Assembly (NCBI RefSeq): GCF_007667425.1
Contig: NZ_VDRC01000001.1
Coordinates: 2,200,595 to 2,264,594 of the forward strand
Direction of reading: 5' to 3'
DNA from: Microbacterium sp. 1.5R
Lineage (GTDB): Bacteria; Actinomycetota; Actinomycetes; Actinomycetales; Microbacteriaceae
DNA: 64,000 nt
Shown piece by piece: positions 56,990 to 64,000 of this stretch. Position 1 is the first letter of the stretch. Every line of letters begins with the position of its first letter. Below the pieces are notes generated by a model. It had not been told where the DNA came from, did not search any database, and worked only from the letters and a program-made list of their open reading frames with translations. Both the position numbers and the translations under genes were made by a program.

Positions 56990-57349
56990 ATGGCCGACCT
57001 CCGCGCCAGCCGCTGCGACCAGCTCACCGCCCCCGTGACCGCCCTGACCGTTGCGGTCGTGGGGTGCAACGACCGCCTCCCGCACACCTTCACCGACGTC
57101 ATCACCGCGGCGGAGGACGTCAGGGACATCGCCGAGCTGGGCTCGGGGGGAGTCGACGACAACGATTACGTGGCGTGGGCGGCCGGCGCCCCGGCGACGC
57201 TCACCGCGATGATCGAGGCGGCGCAGGCGAAGAGCACCGCCGGGATCTGGGAGGCGTTCTCCCACCCGCAGTTCGGCCTGCACCGACTCGCCTCGGCGTG
57301 CGCCGGGCTGCCGGGCTGGGCGATGCCGGAAGGATCCGAGTTCGCCTGA
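56990..57349 (+). CDS. Small protein of unknown function in the secretion-type locus
   Basis: 119 residues. ATG 56990 is preceded by GAGAGGA. It is acidic and Ala-rich, with predicted helices (TFTDVITAAEDVRDIAEL, TLTAMIEAAQAKSTAGIWEA) and a C-terminus ending GWAMPEGSEFA. There is no signal peptide or membrane helix. Its size and helix content resemble type VII substrates, but it lacks a WxG turn, so I do not call it one. Its stop codon forms part of a 14-bp tandem repeat. Confidence 0.7.
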   Translation: MADLRASRCDQLTAPVTALTVAVVGCNDRLPHTFTDVITAAEDVRDIAELGSGGVDDNDYVAWAAGAPATLTAMIEAAQAKSTAGIWEAFSHPQFGLHRLASACAGLPGWAMPEGSEFA

Positions 57350-57402
57350 GCCGCGCAGCCTGAGCCGCGCAGCCTGAGCCGCGCAGCCTGAGCCGCGCGG
57401 CC
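57347..57402. repeat. 14-bp tandem repeat, four units
   Basis: TGAGCCGCGCAGCC occurs four times head to tail (57347, 57361, 57375, 57389); the last has one change. The first unit contains the stop codon of the small upstream gene. The array ends 11 bp before the 3' end of the convergent lipoprotein gene. Confidence 0.9.
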
Positions 57403-57412
57403 AGTCAGCCTG

Positions 57413-58168
57413 TCAGCACCCGGCGGGCGATCCGAGGTCGGGCACGTCGATCTCCTCGCCCCACCCCGAGAACTCCAGCTGCAGCGCCCCGGCCGCATCG
57501 GCTCGGGTGAGCGTCGTCGGCAGGGCGGATCCCTCGGTGCTCACCGCCAGCGCGCCGAGGGTTCCATCGGCCCCGAGCACGAGGTCGACGGCGTCGCCCG
57601 ACGGGGCCGACAGCTTCGAGGCGTCTGCGGTGTACTCGGCGATCGTCTGGAGCGGATGCAGCAGCGCACCCCATCGCGTGAGCGCGTCGTCGTCGTCGGC
57701 CACGCACCGGAATTCACCGGGTTCGAGGTCCTCCGTCGCGGTCGCCGTCGACGGCTTCACGTAAGCCTGGCCGTCGGACACGACGATCGTGGTCGTGTCC
57801 CCGTCGATCGTGAACGCCGCCACGGTCTGCTCGCTCGAGCCGTCGACCTCGACCTCGAGGGTGCGCCCGGCGCCGTTCGTGTAGGTGCCGGTCATCGTCG
57901 CGGTGCCCGCCTCGCGCACCGCGGCCAGGATGGTGGCGCGAGCCGACGCGGCATCCAGCAGCACCAGTCCGTTGCCCGATGTCTCCTCGTCCCACGCGCC
58001 GAGGTCGATGTGGGTGGGCGACGGGACCGGGTCCGCGGGCTTCGCCGACCCCGAGCAGCCGGTCAGCATCAGAGCGGCGCCGAGCAGGGCGGCGATCAAC
58101 CGCCGGTCGCTCGGCCGGCGGTGACTGCGCCGCCGGTCACTGCGCCGCCGGTCACTCAGCCGCGGCAT
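57413..58168 (-). CDS. Lipoprotein, unknown function
   Basis: 251 residues. The N-terminus is highly basic (MPRLSDRRRSDRRRSHRR, partly a product of a short DNA repeat). A hydrophobic segment and the lipobox LMLTGC follow, so the mature protein should be lipid-anchored outside the membrane. The mature part (THIDLGAWDEETSGNGLVLL, ATMTGTYTNGAGRTLEVEVD) resembles LppX/LprG-like beta proteins in overall pattern, without a firm match. It ends with Cys. It overlaps the upstream gene on the same strand by 17 bp and is opposite to the surrounding operon. Confidence 0.8.
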   Translation of the reverse strand: MPRLSDRRRSDRRRSHRRPSDRRLIAALLGAALMLTGCSGSAKPADPVPSPTHIDLGAWDEETSGNGLVLLDAASARATILAAVREAGTATMTGTYTNGAGRTLEVEVDGSSEQTVAAFTIDGDTTTIVVSDGQAYVKPSTATATEDLEPGEFRCVADDDDALTRWGALLHPLQTIAEYTADASKLSAPSGDAVDLVLGADGTLGALAVSTEGSALPTTLTRADAAGALQLEFSGWGEEIDVPDLGSPAGC

Positions 58169-58811
58169 CAGCGACGCATCCCGAGACCGCGCCCTGGGCA
58201 TCGAGGGTCGCCCTGTCGAGCTTGACCTCGGCGGTCTCATTGCCGGAGGCGGGGCGCACGACGATGCATGAGCCGTCGTCGACGATGGCCGCAGCGCGGG
58301 GCAGCCAGGCCTCGGTGCCCGTGACGAGCTGAGAGACGTCGAGAGTCGGACCGGAGGGGCCGTCGACGACGATCACCTGATACGGCACGTCGGGTCCCGA
58401 CCAGTCGGCGCGGACGACGTTGTCGGTGACCTCGAGCTTCAGGTCGGTCGCTGCGGAGCCGCCGGACAGGCCGCCGAGGATGACGAACACGACGAAGGCG
58501 ATGAGGGCGAGCAGGGTCGTGCCGACCGAGATGAGGAAGGCGGGATGCCGCCACAGCGGGCGCTGCTTCTCCGGCGCCTCCTCCAGCTCGGGGAGCACGT
58601 CGCCGGAGGTCTCCAGGGTGCGGATCGCGCCCGGCGCGATCTGCATGCTGGGGCGGGGGGTGTCCCAGCCGAGCTGTCCGTCGAGGGGCGCCGGGGTCGT
58701 GGCACGGGCCGCGGTCCACGGCACAGGCGCCTCGGTGATCATGGCGTTCGCCGGGCGCTCGGCGGCCGGGGCAGCGGTCTGCTGGCGGCGGGTGCGCGGG
58801 ATGTCGCTCAT
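58152..58811 (-). CDS. Bitopic membrane protein with extracytoplasmic domain
   Basis: 219 residues. A disordered cytoplasmic part (about 1-90, with PAPLDGQLGWDTPRPSMQI and Thr-rich stretches) is followed by one helix (about 92-115, FLISVGTTLLALIAFVVFVI) and a fibronectin-like external domain (VVRADWSGPDVPYQVIVVDG) with two Cys (DGSCIVV and SGCVADA). The layout is close to the C-terminal half of the kinase encoded upstream. The intracellular Thr residues could be kinase targets. It is co-transcribed with the lipoprotein gene. Confidence 0.78.
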   Translation of the reverse strand: MSDIPRTRRQQTAAPAAERPANAMITEAPVPWTAARATTPAPLDGQLGWDTPRPSMQIAPGAIRTLETSGDVLPELEEAPEKQRPLWRHPAFLISVGTTLLALIAFVVFVILGGLSGGSAATDLKLEVTDNVVRADWSGPDVPYQVIVVDGPSGPTLDVSQLVTGTEAWLPRAAAIVDDGSCIVVRPASGNETAEVKLDRATLDAQGAVSGCVADAAAE

Positions 58812-58848
58812 GGATATTCCGAGATTCTCCGTCGTGGTCGGGCGCGTC

Positions 58849-58855
58849 TATCCTA
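58849..58855. promoter_or_regulatory. Overlapping divergent -10 boxes
   Basis: TATCCTA contains TATCCT on the plus strand (58849-58854) and TAGGAT on the minus strand (58855-58850). One would serve the secreted-protein gene (start 58886), the other the bitopic-protein gene (start 58811). Polymerase could serve only one side at a time. Confidence 0.5.
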
Positions 58856-58885
58856 GTCATGGCCTGTCGCCGACCCTGGAGTCCC

Positions 58886-59914
58886 ATGACCTCGACGCAC
58901 CGACGCCGGCGCGGAGCTCTCGCTCTCGCCGTCCTCTCCGGTGCCCTGCTGCTGGGGTCGCCGCTCGTCGCGTCCAGCGCGCTGGCCGCGTCGGCCCCCG
59001 AATCCGGCGGCGCGGTCGAGGTGTCGTACTCCGATGAGAGCGAGATCCGCCCCGGTGAGGGATGGATCATCGACTGCGGCGGCGTCGGCACTCTCGAGGG
59101 CATCACCGTCACCTGCGCCGAGGACCGGGTCCAGCTCGTCTCCGCCGGATACGACACCGACCTGGGCACCCAGACGCTCACGGTGCCGCAGGTGTCCGGC
59201 GCCACGCGGCTCTCGATCGACTACCGGGTGCGGCTCGAACCGCCGCCCGTGCCGGAGGTCGGCGTCGATCGTCTCGACCTCCCGATCGCGGTGGGGGAGC
59301 AGGCGCTCGTGCCGCTGTCGGCCCTCGCCATCACCTGCGCCGTCTGCACGGACGACGGCGGAGCCCGCATCCGCGTCGACGACCCGCCGCCCGGGCTGTC
59401 GGCCGGCGTCAGCCCCACGCACCTCGCGCTGCGCGCCACGACGCCCGGCGACGTGGTCGTGCCGCTCACGGTGACCGATGACGCGGGGCAGTCGGTGTCG
59501 ATCGAACTCACGGTCTCGATCATCGCCGCACCAGCCCCCACGGTCGGCGGCCTGCACGTCGTCGGAGACGCGACGGCGATCCCCGTCGTCGAGCAGACCT
59601 GGGGCGACGATGCCGTGATCGTGTGCAGCACGCCGCAGTCGATCGGCCTCCGCTGCACCGCCGACGGCGACGTCGAGCGCAGCGGCACCGGCCCCGCACA
59701 GCTGCTCTTCCGCGTGGTCGCCGACGACGGCCGCTTCGCCTGGGGCAGCATCACCGACGACCCCGACGCGGATGACGTCGCGCTCGCCGCTCCCTCGTGG
59801 GAGAGTGAAGCGCCGCTGTCGCTCGTGTCGGCTCCGGTCGACGAGCAGCAGGCCGACGACGCCGCGCCGCTCGCCGGTCTGGCCCAGCTTCTGGAAGGGA
59901 TACCCGCATCATGA
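58886..59914 (+). CDS. Secreted beta-rich protein, unknown function
   Basis: 342 residues from ATG 58886, which has TGGAG upstream; ATG 58859 would add nine residues. A Tat- or Sec-like signal (THRRRRGALALAVLSGALLL, cleavage near ALAASA) is followed by Ig-like strands and two Cys-bearing segments (CAVCTDDGG, VIVCSTPQSIGLRC). No enzyme motif is found. The stop overlaps the start of the FtsK-type ATPase gene (ATGA), so this protein is probably a dedicated partner of that ATPase at the membrane exterior. Confidence 0.75.
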   Translation: MTSTHRRRRGALALAVLSGALLLGSPLVASSALAASAPESGGAVEVSYSDESEIRPGEGWIIDCGGVGTLEGITVTCAEDRVQLVSAGYDTDLGTQTLTVPQVSGATRLSIDYRVRLEPPPVPEVGVDRLDLPIAVGEQALVPLSALAITCAVCTDDGGARIRVDDPPPGLSAGVSPTHLALRATTPGDVVVPLTVTDDAGQSVSIELTVSIIAAPAPTVGGLHVVGDATAIPVVEQTWGDDAVIVCSTPQSIGLRCTADGDVERSGTGPAQLLFRVVADDGRFAWGSITDDPDADDVALAAPSWESEAPLSLVSAPVDEQQADDAAPLAGLAQLLEGIPAS

Positions 59915-62900
59915 GCCTTCGGCTGACCGTCGCCGACCGCCCAGGGGCGCCGCAGCCCGAGTCGTGGATCGTGAAGATCGACGAGGCGACCACGATCTCC
60001 GAGATCGGCGAGTCGCTCGACGTCCCCGTCGACGAGCTCGCGCCCGGCACCGATCCCGCCTCGGCGTTCACCGCCACCGGCCTTCGCAGCGGTGTGGTGG
60101 TCCCCTCCCGCCGTCAGGTGATGCTCGACCCCGGCACGTTGCGGTTGGAGTTCGTCGCCGGACCGTTCGCGGGGGAGTCGGTGCCGATGTCCCCCGGGGT
60201 CGCCACGACGATCGGTCGCGGATCCACCGCGGCCGTCCGCGTGGCCGATCCGCATCTCGGCGAAGAGCACGCCTCGATCACGGTCTCCGGCGGACTCGCC
60301 GCCGACGGCTCGCTGCTCCCGGTGACCGCGCGCATCGAGCTGCTCGCACCCGACGCCGACCTCGTCGTGAACGGGTCGACCGGAGAGCGCTCCACGGACA
60401 TCGTCCCCGCTGACCTCGTGCAGCTGGGCAGCAGTGTCGTCCGCATCGGCGCCGCCCCGGCATCCGACGCCGACATCACGATCGACGAGGTGGGCACCCG
60501 GGCGTTCAACCGTCCGTCACGGATCCGTCCGTCGCAGGTGCCCCCGGTCATCCCGCTGCCCGGCGACAAGCCGGAGGAGCAGGACGCGTCTCCGCTGCCG
60601 TGGCTGTCGGCGATCGTGCCGGTCGTCCTCGGCATCACGCTGGCGTTCGTGTTCCAGCGCCCGATCATGCTCCTGATGGCCGCCGCATCGCCCGTGATGG
60701 TGATCGGCTCGTTCTTCGCGAACAAGAAGCTCGCCCGTCGCAAGGGGGAGCGCAGCGAAGCCGACTGGATCGACGAGATCGACGACGCCCGCAAGCGCAT
60801 CGCGGTGCACGTGCGCCAGCAGCGACTCACGAGCTGGTACCACCACCTCGACCCGGTGTACATCCGTGATGTCGTGACCCGTCCGCTCTCCCGACTCTGG
60901 GAGCGCCGCCGCAGCGAGGAGGATGCGCTGCGGGCCCGAGTGGGCGTCGCCGATGTGCCGCTCGACGTGCGCTTCGAGGGCGGACCGCAGAAGGAGCGCC
61001 GCAGCGACAGACGCGTTGGCGTCTCCCCGTCACCGGTCGCGGTCGACCTCGCCTCCGGTCCCGTGGGCGTCGCCGGACCCGCCGACGTCACCGGCGGGGT
61101 GACGCGGGCCATGCTCACCGGCCTCGTGGCGCTGCGCTCGCCGCGCGACCTGCAGGTCGTCGTGCTGTGCGATCGCGATCAGGAACACGCGTGGTCGTGG
61201 GTGCAGTGGCTCCCGCACGCGCAGCCGGGCGTCGGCCCCGTGGCGCTCATCGGCAACACCGACCTCACGCGCCGCGAGCGGATCCGCGAGATCGGCACGC
61301 TGCTCGACATCCGCATGCGGATCGGTCGGGATCGCCGCCTCGAGTCCGAGTCGCAGATCGTGCTCGTCGTCGACGGCGCCCGCCGCTACCGCATGCTCCC
61401 CGGCATGGTGACGATCCTCGAGCAGGGCGCCGCCTACGGCATCCATGTCATCGCGATCGACTCCGACCGCTCGCGTCTGCCGGAGGAGGCGACCACGGTC
61501 GTCGTCGCCGACCCAGGCGACCCGCTGCTCGGCCGTGTCGAGTCCGGCGACGCCTACCACTCGCCCGTGCTGTTCGACCAGGTCAGCGTGGCCTACGCCG
61601 AAGAGATCTCGCGGGCGCTCTGCTCGATCGAGCACGTGCGCGGTGTGGGCGACGACGCGACCGTGCCCAGCAGCGTCCGCTACACCGAGCTGCTCGGCAT
61701 CGACCTCGCCGATCCGCAGCCGATCATCGACCAGTGGCAGGTCGTGCCGCGGCAGTCGTACGTCGTCATCGGCGCCGGCGCCGAGGGGGAGTACGCGATC
61801 GACATCGCGACCGACGGCCCGCACGCGCTCGTCGCCGGCACCACGGGTTCCGGAAAGTCGGAGTTCCTGCAGGCGCTGGTCATCTCGCTCGCGCTCGCGA
61901 ACCGCCCGGACGCCCTCAACTTCGTGCTCATCGACTACAAGGGCGGTTCGGCCTTCGCCGACTGCGCGCGCCTGCCGCACACCGTCGGCATGGTCACGAA
62001 CCTCGATGCGCGCGAGACCGAGCGGGCCCTTGCCTCGCTGGACGCCGAGCTCAAGCGCCGCGAGCGCGTGCTCCGCGATGACATCGGAGCGAAGGACGTC
62101 GATGCGGCATGGGAGAAGGATGCCGAGGCCGCAGCCCGTCTGGGACTCGCCCGGCTCATGATCGTCGTCGACGAGTTCGCCGAGCTCAAGACGGAGCTGC
62201 CGGACTTCATCAACGGCCTCGTGCGCATCGCCCGCGTCGGCCGCTCGCTGGGGGTCAACCTCGTGCTGGCCACGCAGCGACCGTCTGGTGTCATCACCCC
62301 CGAGATGCAGTCCAACATCAACCTGCGCATCGCCCTGCGCGTGACCGACCGCGCCGACTCGACCGACATCATCGGCGTGCCGGATGCGGCGCTCATCTCG
62401 GCATCCACGCCCGGCCGCGGGTACGTGCGTGCGGGATTGGATGCCGCGCCGGCGCCGTTCCAGACGGCGCGGGTCGCCGGCCTCCGCATCGGCCACCAGC
62501 GCACCACCCGCGTGCTGCCGCCCGCCGCCCGGTACGACTGGCAGACGGTGGGGCTGCCTCCGCGCTTCCCCGCCGCCGAGACGGCCACGCATCGCCCCGA
62601 CCAGGACGACACCGACCTGCGCGGGCTCGTGCAGCTCGCCAACCAGGCCGCCACCGCCCTCGGCATCGAGCGCAGCCCGTCGCCGTGGCTGCTGCCGCTG
62701 CCCGACCTGCTGCCGCTCGACCGTTTCGACGAGTCGTCGGCCCCGGAGGGCGGCCTCGTGCTCGGCCTCGTCGACGTGCCGTCGAAGCAGAACCAGCGTC
62801 CGCTCGTGTGGAACGCGCTCACCGGCTCGCACCTGCTGTTCTTCGGCGGCAGTCGCTCAGGGCGCACGACCGCCGTGCGCACCCTGCTCGCGCAGGCCGT

Positions 62901-64000
62901 GCAGCGCTTCACACCGGCCGACCTGCACATCTACGCGGTCGACTACGGCACCGGGGCGCTGCTGCCGTTCGCCGAGGCTCCGCACACCGGCGCCGTCGTC
63001 ACCCCGCAGGATGCGGCGCGCCTGCCCCGGCTGCTCGATCGCCTCGGCATGGACCTGTCGCGTCGCCAGGCCACCCTGGCCAGGGCCGGCGTCGGCAGCA
63101 TCGCCGAACAGCGGCGTCAGGTCGACGCCCGTGACGCCCTGCCGTACAACATCGTCGTGATCGACGGGTGGGAGCGCCTCGGCGCCTCGATGAGCGCCGA
63201 CGACATGGTGCTCGTCCGCGACCAGGTCATGCGCCTGCTGCGCGAGGGGCCCGCCGTCGGCCTGCGGCTCATCCTCACGGCCGACCGGTCGATCTCGTCC
63301 GACAAGGTGTCGACGTTCATCGACACCCAGTACGCGCTGCGCATGCGCGACATCAACGACTACCGCGGTGCCGGCATCATGATCCGCGACCTCGCGCCGA
63401 ACATGCCACCGGGGCGTGCCCTCTTCGGCTCCGAAGGCACGGAGGCGCAGATCGCCGTGCTGTCGGCGGATGCCGGGGGAGAGGCGCAGACCGCCGCCGC
63501 GCGAGGCATCGTCGAATACGTGCGCGGCCACTTCGGCCAGTTCCCGCAGCTGGCCGAGCTGCCGCAGCCGATGCGCGTCGACCCACTGCCCTCGCGCATC
63601 GGGCTCAGCGTCGTCCCGACGTTGCCGCTGCTCTCGGGGTCCACTGCCGAGACGCCCGTCGTCGCCGTCGGCGGCGACCAGCTGTCGCGCATCACGGTCG
63701 ACTGGCCGGGGATCGGCGGCTTCGTCGTCGCGGGTGACCGCCGCAGCGGCAAGACCCACACCCTCGCCGCCATCGCCCATCAGCTGGGTTGGCACAAGAC
63801 GCCGATGGTCATCGTCGCCAGGGAGGGGTCGATCCTCGCCGAGGTCGCGAAGAGCCACGGTGTGACCGTGCTATCGCCCCGCACGCCGGAGGAGGAGATC
63901 ACGGCGGCACTCGCGCCGACCGACCAGCCGCTCACGGTCGTGGTCGACGACAGCGAGTCGATCAGGGACACCGCGCTCGACCGCGCACTCGGCGGGGCCC
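59911..64000 (+). CDS. EccC/EssC-like FHA-FtsK/SpoIIIE ATPase, 3'-truncated
   Basis: At least 1363 residues, open to the right edge with no stop. N-terminal EssC-like domains include an FHA-type stretch (TTIGRGSTAAVRVADPHLGE, EEHASITVSG). Two membrane helices follow (about 231-270). ATPase 1 has Walker A GTTGSGKS (643-650) and Walker B LMIVVDEFAEL (Asp754, Glu755). ATPase 2 has a degenerate Walker A, GGSRSGRTT, with Arg985 for Lys. ATPase 3 has GDRRSGKTH (Lys1281) and VVVDDSES. This order is that of the motor of type VII secretion systems. ATG 59911 overlaps the upstream stop. Confidence 0.92.
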   Translation, partial: MSLRLTVADRPGAPQPESWIVKIDEATTISEIGESLDVPVDELAPGTDPASAFTATGLRSGVVVPSRRQVMLDPGTLRLEFVAGPFAGESVPMSPGVATTIGRGSTAAVRVADPHLGEEHASITVSGGLAADGSLLPVTARIELLAPDADLVVNGSTGERSTDIVPADLVQLGSSVVRIGAAPASDADITIDEVGTRAFNRPSRIRPSQVPPVIPLPGDKPEEQDASPLPWLSAIVPVVLGITLAFVFQRPIMLLMAAASPVMVIGSFFANKKLARRKGERSEADWIDEIDDARKRIAVHVRQQRLTSWYHHLDPVYIRDVVTRPLSRLWERRRSEEDALRARVGVADVPLDVRFEGGPQKERRSDRRVGVSPSPVAVDLASGPVGVAGPADVTGGVTRAMLTGLVALRSPRDLQVVVLCDRDQEHAWSWVQWLPHAQPGVGPVALIGNTDLTRRERIREIGTLLDIRMRIGRDRRLESESQIVLVVDGARRYRMLPGMVTILEQGAAYGIHVIAIDSDRSRLPEEATTVVVADPGDPLLGRVESGDAYHSPVLFDQVSVAYAEEISRALCSIEHVRGVGDDATVPSSVRYTELLGIDLADPQPIIDQWQVVPRQSYVVIGAGAEGEYAIDIATDGPHALVAGTTGSGKSEFLQALVISLALANRPDALNFVLIDYKGGSAFADCARLPHTVGMVTNLDARETERALASLDAELKRRERVLRDDIGAKDVDAAWEKDAEAAARLGLARLMIVVDEFAELKTELPDFINGLVRIARVGRSLGVNLVLATQRPSGVITPEMQSNINLRIALRVTDRADSTDIIGVPDAALISASTPGRGYVRAGLDAAPAPFQTARVAGLRIGHQRTTRVLPPAARYDWQTVGLPPRFPAAETATHRPDQDDTDLRGLVQLANQAATALGIERSPSPWLLPLPDLLPLDRFDESSAPEGGLVLGLVDVPSKQNQRPLVWNALTGSHLLFFGGSRSGRTTAVRTLLAQAVQRFTPADLHIYAVDYGTGALLPFAEAPHTGAVVTPQDAARLPRLLDRLGMDLSRRQATLARAGVGSIAEQRRQVDARDALPYNIVVIDGWERLGASMSADDMVLVRDQVMRLLREGPAVGLRLILTADRSISSDKVSTFIDTQYALRMRDINDYRGAGIMIRDLAPNMPPGRALFGSEGTEAQIAVLSADAGGEAQTAAARGIVEYVRGHFGQFPQLAELPQPMRVDPLPSRIGLSVVPTLPLLSGSTAETPVVAVGGDQLSRITVDWPGIGGFVVAGDRRSGKTHTLAAIAHQLGWHKTPMVIVAREGSILAEVAKSHGVTVLSPRTPEEEITAALAPTDQPLTVVVDDSESIRDTALDRALGGA

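Noticed and set aside
56990..57349. WXG100 substrate
   Set aside because: It has no WxG turn and no clear helix-turn-helix hairpin of the ESAT-6 kind.

Overview
The window is GC-rich (about 70% by eye) and most likely comes from a Microbacteriaceae actinomycete close to Microbacterium. Four things point there: the gene set (an Rv2578c-type radical SAM gene with an intein, DUF222/HNH, YaeQ, an actinobacterial MoxR-DUF58-transglutaminase locus), the frequent GGATGC/GCATCC words, many TAnnnT -10 boxes sitting 6-8 nt before start codons (leaderless mRNAs), and a LAXTG sortase signal. The genus is an inference. I see no rRNA, tRNA, CRISPR array, insertion sequence or prophage.

1-25 kb is mostly housekeeping and transport. 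It holds the 3' end of a DEAD-box helicase gene; yaeQ; an intein-split radical SAM gene; an M15 peptidase; an acyl-CoA dehydrogenase; an RHH/MazF toxin-antitoxin pair; an S-A-T energy-coupling transporter with a siderophore-interacting protein and a DtxR-like iron box; cstA-ybdD beside a LytS-type kinase, a frameshifted LytTR regulator, a DUF485-like protein and a sodium/solute symporter; a secreted subtilase; pirin and GNAT genes; a second RHH/BrnT-like toxin-antitoxin pair; and recQ.

25-39 kb holds a LAXTG-anchored surface protein of about 1,770 residues with seven Ig-like repeats and a very Ala-rich stalk. A DUF5819 protein and an HTTM membrane protein follow it. Next come an acyl-CoA oxidase-like enzyme, a zinc alcohol dehydrogenase, a frameshifted DUF222/HNH gene and tag.

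39-64 kb is one large envelope and secretion locus. A giant Ig/FN3 protein leads into a tightly coupled run: MoxR ATPase, DUF58, transglutaminase-fold protein lacking its catalytic Cys, RDD-FHA, PP2C phosphatase, FHA, Ser/Thr kinase, FHA-HTH, a membrane protein and a small unknown. A lipoprotein and a bitopic protein on the opposite strand follow, then a secreted protein and an EccC/EssC-like FHA-FtsK ATPase that runs off the right edge. I read this as a phospho-regulated, type VII-like secretion locus. It is the best candidate in the window for an under-described system.

A REP-like repeat family occurs between genes and, in one case, inside a reading frame. Two genes carry apparent single-base insertions, which could be true pseudogenes or sequence errors.
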